Source: Nocardia sp. (lineage in GTDB: Bacteria > Actinomycetota > Actinomycetes > Mycobacteriales > Mycobacteriaceae). From it: DNA of 10,992 nucleotides. Both the position numbers and the translations under genes were made by a program. Below are positions 6,352-10,992 of the stretch, in pieces (within the stretch, counting starts at the first letter, position 1; each line of letters opens with the position of its first letter). The stretch spans positions 1 to 10,992 of the forward strand of contig JABFXT010000073.1 of the NCBI GenBank assembly GCA_013361595.1. The letters run 5' to 3'. The notes under the pieces were generated by a model. It was not told where the DNA came from. It did no database searches and saw only the letters and a list, made by a program, of their open reading frames with translations.

Positions 6352-7287
6352 CTACCGGTGGGGGTTGCGTCCACCCAGCTCGGCCGTGAGTGCGTCCGCT
6401 GCCGCTTTCAGGGCGGATCCGCGTTCGCCGATCTCGGCCGCGGTGAGGTCGGCCTGGACGTTGACGACCAGCAGCAGTGCCTGCTCGCCCCTCTCGTCGA
6501 AGGTCGGTGCGGCGATGACACCGACCCGATGGCGCGAATCGGCGCCCCCGTCCCGGAGCTCGTCGTACAGCAGCACGCGCCGGCGTCCCATACCTGCGAG
6601 CAGTTCGGTGATCAGTGCGCGCAGATCGGGCGAGAGTTCAGGGGCCGTGGTGTCGCCGAGGATCCGGTAGACCCGCTCGAGTGTGGGCGACAGACGTTCG
6701 ACCAGATAGCCGACGGTGCGGCATTCGACCGCCATCCGCCGCAGATCGTCGAGCTCGACACTCGCCAGCCACGAATGCTCCGCCCGCACTTGCTGTTCGA
6801 GCACATCGTCGGGCTGCCACAGCAGGTACATCAGGGCGGTGGGCAGGGCCACCGGGAAGATCTGCCCCACGCCGACCGGCGGCCGCGTCCCGGCCGGGGC
6901 CGCGACCTCGAGCACGATGAACTCGTCACCCACTCGGCTCGAGGCGACACACATGGTGTCGAACCGCCGGCTGAGCGACTGCAGGCGTTCGGATACCACC
7001 GGATCCGGCGCGAAATCGCGCAGCGCCGCCCGGCCCACGGTGACCACCGCCGGGCCCAGCCGATAGGTTTTCGTGCCCGGTTCGCAGCGGAGATAACCGC
7101 GCGCGGTGAGCTCGGTGAGGATCCCGAGGCAGGTCGGCTTGCTGATGGCACAGCGTCGCGCGATCTCGGACAGGCCCGGCTCCGCGCCTCGGTGCCGTAC
7201 CAGGAAATCCAGGACGTCGAGCACGCGAGCCGTCGGTGGGGAGGTGCTCGTATCGCGCTTCACCGCATTGTCCGAACGATCAGCCAT
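6352..7287 (-). CDS. IclR-family transcriptional regulator
   Basis: A 311-residue regulator with an N-terminal winged helix-turn-helix and a C-terminal effector domain. The DNA-binding part is near residues 20-85: RVLDVLDFLVRH, then SEIARRCAISKPTCLGILTEL with the recognition helix around 49-60, then GYLRCEPGTKTYRLGP as the wing. The linker helix follows, and the ligand-binding domain runs from about 95 to 305, including FIVLEVAAPAG (123-133), VGVGQIFPVALPTA (138-151) and GVIAAPTFDERGE (256-268). Length is slightly above the usual 250-280 because of extra N-terminal residues. The ATG at 7287 has a modest AGGG eight bases upstream. It lies on the same strand as, and 258 bp downstream of, the OYE-type oxidoreductase gene, and upstream of the second lipase. 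Either is a plausible target, and autoregulation through the inverted repeat at 7384-7402 is possible. The effector is unknown. Confidence 0.92.
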   Translation of the reverse strand: MADRSDNAVKRDTSTSPPTARVLDVLDFLVRHRGAEPGLSEIARRCAISKPTCLGILTELTARGYLRCEPGTKTYRLGPAVVTVGRAALRDFAPDPVVSERLQSLSRRFDTMCVASSRVGDEFIVLEVAAPAGTRPPVGVGQIFPVALPTALMYLLWQPDDVLEQQVRAEHSWLASVELDDLRRMAVECRTVGYLVERLSPTLERVYRILGDTTAPELSPDLRALITELLAGMGRRRVLLYDELRDGGADSRHRVGVIAAPTFDERGEQALLLVVNVQADLTAAEIGERGSALKAAADALTAELGGRNPHR

Positions 7288-7383
7288 CGGCCAACCCTAG
7301 GCGAGCCGCCGGCGCACCGCCGTGAGCGAGTGCGGCGCCGAGCGCCCGGACGGGTGCTGTGCGGGGTGCGTGCGTTTCCCCAT

Positions 7384-7402
7384 CGGTGACCTGGGGTCAC
7401 CG
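7384..7402. promoter_or_regulatory. 8-bp-stem inverted repeat upstream of IclR gene: operator or terminator
   Basis: CGGTGACC-TGG-GGTCACCG has eight perfect pairs around a three-base centre. It lies 97 bp before the IclR start and 144 bp after the oxidoreductase stop. On the plus strand a G-rich tract follows (7406-7424, with runs of three, six and four G). With no T-run it is not a classic terminator, so an operator for the local regulator or an RNA hairpin are both open. Confidence 0.45.
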
Positions 7403-7545
7403 TCCCGGGTCGGGGGGCCGGGGTCCGGCCTACTCCACCGGGGCGGTAAGGCCATGCCGGCGTGGATGGCCCCGGAGAACATCGACGCGTTCTATCGGTG
7501 TCGGCTGAACCGGCGCACCGAACGCACCATCGCCGATCTGGTGAT

Positions 7546-9660
7546 TCACAGCCCGCTCGCCACCCGCCACGCCGAATGGATCGCGCCCTGGATGTAGTCG
7601 ACCTCCGCGGCGTCGCCCACCACATGGACCTCGGGAACCACACCCGCCAGCGCGTCGGCGAGCGGTGCCCCCGGCGAGACATCGGAGGCCACCACAACCA
7701 TATCCGCCGGTGCGGTCGACACCTCGTCACCGGTACGGAACTCGACGTGGGTCGCGGTGATCCGCTGCACCACGGCGCGACGGTACATCGTCACACCTGC
7801 CGCACCCGCATGCCGCACGGCGGTCCATCGCCGCGGCATCGCCATCGGCACGCCGAGCTGCCCGCCCTCCTCGAGCAAGGTGACCGTGCGTCCCCGTTCC
7901 GCGAGGAAAATCGAAAGCTCCAGTCCGACAAGGGATCCGCCGATGACGACGACGTTCTTACCCACCGGCAGGTATCGGCGGGTGACGGCCCGGACGGCGG
8001 CCGGGCTCCTGGTGATACCGGTGAGCTTGCCCAGTGCGGCCACGGTACGCAGCAGCGGTGACACCCGCGGGACGTCACCGGACCCGGTCATCAAGGCGCG
8101 CAACGTATCACCGGTGTGTACGTGTGGCAGATCGGCACCGGGGACCGCCGGACGGCCGCGAACCGCGCCGGTGGCCACCACCACCACGTCCGGGTTCAAT
8201 GCCTCGATCGACGCGACGGTGGCCTCGAAGTTCAGGCGGATATCGATGGTCGAGCGTTCGACCTGCACTGTCAGCCATTCGAGCAGCCGCTGGTTATCCG
8301 GTGTGGTGAGGCTGGAGAACCAGAGGGTGCCGCCGAGCCGATCGGATCTGTCCACGACCGTGACCCGGTGTCCGCGTTCGGCGGCCACGCGGGCGGTTTC
8401 GAGTCCGCCGGGGCCCGCGCCGACGACGACGATATGCTCGGCCGCCGCGGCGGGTACCAGGGGAAGCAGTTTCTCATCGCCCAGCGCGGGGTTCACCGCG
8501 CAGAGGGGAGTGTCGTCCCAGAAGTTCTCCTGGACGCAGACATAGCAATTGATACAGGGCCGGACCTCTTCGGGCCGGCCCGCCCGCAGCTTGTTCACCA
8601 GTTCCGGGTCGGCGAGCAGCTGCCGTCCCATCGCGACGAAATCGGCCGCGCCCGTGGCGATCGCCTTCTCGCCGACCTCCGGCAGCACGCGGCCGACTGC
8701 GATCACCGGGATGGATACGGCCCGCTTCACCTCGGCGGCCAGCGCTGTGTAGGCGCCGACCTCGTCGGGCAGGGGACCGTCGGTGAAGTTGCCGAACGGG
8801 TTACGACCCCACCCGGTGATATGGATCGCGTCGGCGCCGGCCGCCTCGAAGAGCGCCGCGGCCTGCACGGATTCCTCGAGGGTCAGCGCACCTTCCTCGC
8901 CGAACTCGCGGCCGGCGACACGCACCAGGATCGCGAGTGAACCGCCGACCTCCGCCGCGACCGCGCGGATCACCTCCACCGCGGGCCGCGCCCGGTTCTC
9001 GAGGGATCCGCCGTACTCGTCGGTGCGCTTGTTGTCCGCCCGGCTCAGGAAGCCGCCGAGCACGTAGCCGTGCGCGACATGGATCTCGACCGCGTCCGCG
9101 CCCGCGTCCCGTACCCGTCCGGCGGCTTCGGCGAAACAGCGCACCAGCCAGTCGATATCGGCCGCGGTGGCCTCGTGGTATGTGGCGTGCGCACCACCGG
9201 TGACGGCTCCCAGCTTCCGGAGCTCGTCGGGAGTGTTGTCCACGAGCGCCGACAGGTCGGCCGAGCCGGCGGGGGCGGACGGAACCAGCAACGGGCGGCC
9301 CTGGAGGGTATCGATCCGGGCGATCTTGCCGTGATGGGTCATCTGCACGCACAGCTTGCTGCCCGCGGCGTGGACGGCATCGGCGAGGGCCTTCAGCCCG
9401 GGCACGAACCGATCCTCGGAGAGGCCGGGTTCCTTGGTGCTCGCGCACCCGATCGGGTAGGCCACCGCGCAGGCACCGGTGATGATCAACCCGGTCCCGC
9501 CGGCCGCGCGGGCGGCGAAATGGTCGATATCGCCCGGCTCGATCTCACCGTTTTCGCAGAGGTTCATATCCATCGCGGGCATCACCACCCGGTTGGCCAG
9601 GGAGATCGGGCCGATGGTCCCAGGGGCGAGGAGATGCGGGAAGTTCTGCGTGCCGGTCAC
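7546..9660 (-). CDS. Fused old-yellow-enzyme/FAD-NAD(P) oxidoreductase with Fe-S motif (2,4-dienoyl-CoA reductase/trimethylamine dehydrogenase-like)
   Basis: A 704-residue multidomain flavoprotein. Residues 1-360 form an FMN-binding TIM barrel of the OYE family: FPHLLAPGTIG (7-17), VEIHVAHGYVLGGFLS (191-206) with likely active-site Tyr199, RTDEYGGSLENR (212-223) and IPVIAVGR (317-324). Cys369, Cys372, Cys375 and Cys387 form an Fe-S cluster motif with spacing CX2CX2CX11C. An FAD/NAD(P) module follows, with dinucleotide folds at GAGPGG (414-419) and GGSLVG (574-579). The design passes electrons from NAD(P)H through FAD and Fe-S to FMN to reduce a C=C bond. The His of E. coli FadH found in GWHE is not seen here (GWGR at 283-286), so the substrate may not be a dienoyl-CoA; a steroid or other enone is possible. 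The GTG start directly follows an in-frame TAG and lacks a ribosome site, which suggests leaderless translation. The IclR gene downstream is a likely regulator. Confidence 0.92.
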   Translation of the reverse strand: MTGTQNFPHLLAPGTIGPISLANRVVMPAMDMNLCENGEIEPGDIDHFAARAAGGTGLIITGACAVAYPIGCASTKEPGLSEDRFVPGLKALADAVHAAGSKLCVQMTHHGKIARIDTLQGRPLLVPSAPAGSADLSALVDNTPDELRKLGAVTGGAHATYHEATAADIDWLVRCFAEAAGRVRDAGADAVEIHVAHGYVLGGFLSRADNKRTDEYGGSLENRARPAVEVIRAVAAEVGGSLAILVRVAGREFGEEGALTLEESVQAAALFEAAGADAIHITGWGRNPFGNFTDGPLPDEVGAYTALAAEVKRAVSIPVIAVGRVLPEVGEKAIATGAADFVAMGRQLLADPELVNKLRAGRPEEVRPCINCYVCVQENFWDDTPLCAVNPALGDEKLLPLVPAAAAEHIVVVGAGPGGLETARVAAERGHRVTVVDRSDRLGGTLWFSSLTTPDNQRLLEWLTVQVERSTIDIRLNFEATVASIEALNPDVVVVATGAVRGRPAVPGADLPHVHTGDTLRALMTGSGDVPRVSPLLRTVAALGKLTGITRSPAAVRAVTRRYLPVGKNVVVIGGSLVGLELSIFLAERGRTVTLLEEGGQLGVPMAMPRRWTAVRHAGAAGVTMYRRAVVQRITATHVEFRTGDEVSTAPADMVVVASDVSPGAPLADALAGVVPEVHVVGDAAEVDYIQGAIHSAWRVASGL

Positions 9661-9666
9661 GAGAAG

Positions 9667-9672
9667 AAGCTA
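9667..9672 (-). promoter_or_regulatory. Candidate -10 element for a leaderless oxidoreductase transcript
   Basis: On the minus strand TAGCTT fits the actinobacterial TANNNT -10 pattern and ends six bases before the GTG at 9660, the spacing expected if transcription starts at that G. The TAG is also an in-frame stop, so translation cannot begin further upstream, and no Shine-Dalgarno sequence precedes the GTG. No clear -35 is visible. Confidence 0.45.
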
Positions 9673-9772
9673 GATCGACCCGGCGGCCTTCGTGGCGGAC
9701 TGCTCCCGATCACCGAGACCGTGGGCCCGTCGGTGTCTCCGCTCGGCGGCGGGCGAACCGGCCGGGGCACGT

Positions 9773-9793
9773 TGAGGTGACTTTGTGCCCTCA
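9773..9793 (+). promoter_or_regulatory. DosR(DevR)-box-like imperfect palindrome upstream of hrp1-like gene
   Basis: The core GTGACTTTGTGCCC (9777-9790) agrees at 10 of the 12 fixed positions with GGGACTTNNGGCCC, the mycobacterial dormancy box as I remember it. The outer arms TGAGG (9773-9777) and CCTCA (9789-9793) are perfectly inverted. The site is about 70 bp before the ATG at 9862, a usual place for an activator site. The downstream gene is homologous to a DosR-regulon member. Confidence 0.5.
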
Positions 9794-9850
9794 CCGCCGT
9801 GCGCCGCGGGCGTGATGATCGAACGGGCGGGCACGACTACCTCGGACGAG

Positions 9851-9857
9851 AAGGAGG
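9851..9857 (+). promoter_or_regulatory. Strong ribosome binding site of hrp1-like gene
   Basis: AAGGAGG, near the full anti-Shine-Dalgarno match, lies four bases before the ATG at 9862. It sets this start rather than an upstream GTG at 9799 in the same frame. Confidence 0.85.
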
Positions 9858-9861
9858 CACC

Positions 9862-10314
9862 ATGACCACAGTGCGCCAGATCATGAACCCCGGCGCGGTG
9901 AGTATCAGCGTGCGGGACACCATGCAGACAGCTGCCCAGCAGATGCGGCAGCGTGATGTGGGGGCATTGCCCATCTGTGACGGCGAGGGCCACCCGGTCG
10001 GGATCGTCACCGATCGCGACATCGTGGTGAACTGTGTGGCGCTGGGCCATCACCCCGCCACGGCCACCGCCGGAGAATTCGCCCAGGGTGACGAATTGCG
10101 CACGGCCGCCGCCGACGACGATGTAGCCGACGCGCTGTCGGTGATGGAGCGGTATCAGTTGCGGCGGCTGCTCGTGACGGATCAGGGCCGCCTGGTCGGC
10201 ATGGTCACCGAAGCCGATATCGCGCGGAACCTGCCCGCCGAGACGACGGGCGAGTTCGTGGGGACGGTATGCGAGCAGAAGCTGCCGATACCGGCCGAAT
10301 CCGGCGCGGGCTGA
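9862..10314 (+). CDS. Twin-CBS-domain protein similar to hypoxic response protein Hrp1
   Basis: A 150-residue soluble protein made of two CBS motifs, about residues 8-60 and 75-125, of the kind that dimerises and binds nucleotides or acts as a stress sensor. MTTVRQIMNPG, RDVGALPIC (31-39), GIVTDRDIVV (47-56), ATAGEFA (68-74) and LVGMVTEADIARNLP (111-125) closely follow Mycobacterium tuberculosis Hrp1 (Rv2626c) as I recall it; that protein is about 143 residues. Rv2626c belongs to the DosR dormancy regulon and is induced by hypoxia and nitric oxide; its biochemical role is unsettled. Cys39 is kept, but position 14, a cysteine in Rv2626c, is serine here. The start is fixed by the AAGGAGG ribosome site. 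A DosR-box-like palindrome lies upstream and the gene converges with an Acg-type nitroreductase 33 bp away, both consistent with hypoxic induction. Confidence 0.93.
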   Translation: MTTVRQIMNPGAVSISVRDTMQTAAQQMRQRDVGALPICDGEGHPVGIVTDRDIVVNCVALGHHPATATAGEFAQGDELRTAAADDDVADALSVMERYQLRRLLVTDQGRLVGMVTEADIARNLPAETTGEFVGTVCEQKLPIPAESGAG

Positions 10315-10347
10315 GCGGCGACCCGTGCGCGTCCGGCATCGGCGGGG

Positions 10348-10992
10348 TCAGCCGGTGGTGAAGGTGTCGGGGTCGATGGTCAGGAAGTCGGTGACCGGTC
10401 GGCGCGGAGTGGGTGGCTCGGCCGCGCGATCGGGTGCGTGCCCCACCCGCAGCACCACCTGGGCCGTTCCGTTTCCGCCGATCAGAGTCGAGGCGATACG
10501 GCGGGTCGTGGGTAGTTCGGTGATATGGGTCAGGGTGCAGGTGGCCAGGCCGGCCGCGGTGCATTCGAGCAGGATCTCCGAGAGCGCTTCACCGGTCCGC
10601 AGCCAGGCCCGGTCGGAGTCCTCGGTGGTGCTGAGCACCCACAACCGCGCCCCGTCCGCCTGCTCGCCGCCGTGCGCCGCGTGAACCGGGGTCGGGAACT
10701 TGCGCCCGACCGGAACGCGCGCGGCCTCGACCTCCGAGACGAGCGCCGTGGCGGGTACCCCTTCGGCGAGGCTTTCGTGACCGGCCCACCACTGGAGTTC
10801 GCTGTGATAGGGCATATCGTAGTGCCGGAGCGCCGCCGAATGCTCCGAAGCCCGGCTCAGCCGGGCGGCCGCGTCGGCGTCGAGGATATCCAGGTCGACG
10901 TCGTATCCGCGGGCGAGCAGCCGGGCTGCCTCGGCCGGGCCGGACAACTCACCCGGATCTCGCAGCGGGAGCCGGTCGGTGCGCCGCCGTTC
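10348..10992 (-). CDS. Acg-type nitroreductase family protein (partial, N-terminus outside window)
   Basis: The frame is open at the right edge, giving the last 214 residues of a protein probably about 330 long. It starts mid-protein at ERRRTDRLPL, an RRTDR motif typical of the mycobacterial Acg family (Rv2032, Rv3127, Rv3131). Further family-like segments are YHSELQWWAGHE (about 61-72), GVPATALVSEVE, VGRKFPTPVHA and the C-terminal stretch GTAQVVLRVGHAPDR followed by a Pro-rich DFLTIDP tail. The fold is that of FMN-binding nitroreductases, but mycobacterial Acg is described as binding FMN without ordinary nitroreductase activity, so the reaction is uncertain. Several Acg paralogues in M. tuberculosis are DosR-regulated, which fits its place beside an hrp1-like gene. 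Its promoter and start lie outside the window. The two genes converge with a 33-bp gap in which I see no clear terminator. Confidence 0.88.
   Translation of the reverse strand, partial: ERRRTDRLPLRDPGELSGPAEAARLLARGYDVDLDILDADAAARLSRASEHSAALRHYDMPYHSELQWWAGHESLAEGVPATALVSEVEAARVPVGRKFPTPVHAAHGGEQADGARLWVLSTTEDSDRAWLRTGEALSEILLECTAAGLATCTLTHITELPTTRRIASTLIGGNGTAQVVLRVGHAPDRAAEPPTPRRPVTDFLTIDPDTFTTG

Noticed and set aside
6343..7389. 348-codon plus-strand frame opposite the IclR gene
   Set aside because: Its His/Arg/Gln-rich translation is typical of antisense frames, while the minus strand encodes a complete IclR regulator.
7322..7597. Plus-strand 91-codon frame in the IclR/oxidoreductase spacer
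   Set aside because: It runs into the oxidoreductase coding region antisense, has no ribosome site, and part of it is the inverted repeat and G-runs.
8116..8940. 274-codon plus-strand frame opposite the oxidoreductase
   Set aside because: It is an antisense shadow with no recognisable domain, opposite a well-conserved flavoprotein.
1..10992. tRNA/rRNA genes, CRISPR arrays, insertion sequences, prophage or toxin-antitoxin systems
   Set aside because: No regularly spaced repeats, transposase motifs or RNA-gene signatures were seen on either strand.

Overview
The window is GC-rich (visibly around two-thirds G+C) with actinobacterial codon use, GTG starts and short strong GGAGG ribosome sites. 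The gene set suggests a mycolate-type actinomycete such as Nocardia, Rhodococcus or Mycobacterium, with Nocardia my best guess. It contains two secreted LIP-family lipases, an AlkB alkane hydroxylase, a protein very like mycobacterial Hrp1 and an Acg-type nitroreductase. All family names come from recognising protein motifs by eye; no search was run.

Layout: (1) 1-710, minus strand, the N-terminal ~236 residues of a multi-pass membrane protein, probably the sensor half of an adenylate/guanylate cyclase, cut by the window edge. (2) 1094-2377, plus, a secreted lipase with a terminator-like hairpin at its stop. (3) 2725-3924, plus, AlkB without rubredoxin partners. (4) Four minus-strand genes in transcription order: a fused old-yellow-enzyme/FAD-NAD oxidoreductase (9660-7546), an IclR-family regulator (7287-6352), a second secreted lipase (6036-4828) and a synthetase-only small alarmone synthetase (4752-3949), which ends convergently with alkB. 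(5) 9862-10314, plus, an Hrp1-like twin-CBS protein. (6) 10992-10348, minus, the C-terminal part of an Acg-type nitroreductase, convergent with the Hrp1-like gene and cut by the right edge.

How the genes may work together: the left and centre look like lipid and hydrocarbon use. The lipases would release fatty acids outside the cell, AlkB would hydroxylate alkanes in the membrane, and the flavoprotein would reduce an unsaturated, possibly acyl-CoA or steroid-like, substrate under a local IclR regulator. The alarmone synthetase is a stress or starvation gene. The right end resembles a fragment of the mycobacterial DosR dormancy regulon: both genes have close counterparts in it, and an imperfect DosR-box-like palindrome lies about 70 bp upstream of the hrp1-like start.

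The most interesting non-coding signals are two perfect palindromes 3 bp apart (12 bp and 16 bp) in the promoter region of the second lipase, the DosR-box-like site, an 8-bp-stem inverted repeat between the IclR gene and the oxidoreductase gene, and a probable leaderless promoter for the oxidoreductase. I found no tRNA, rRNA, CRISPR array, insertion sequence or clearly new multi-gene system.
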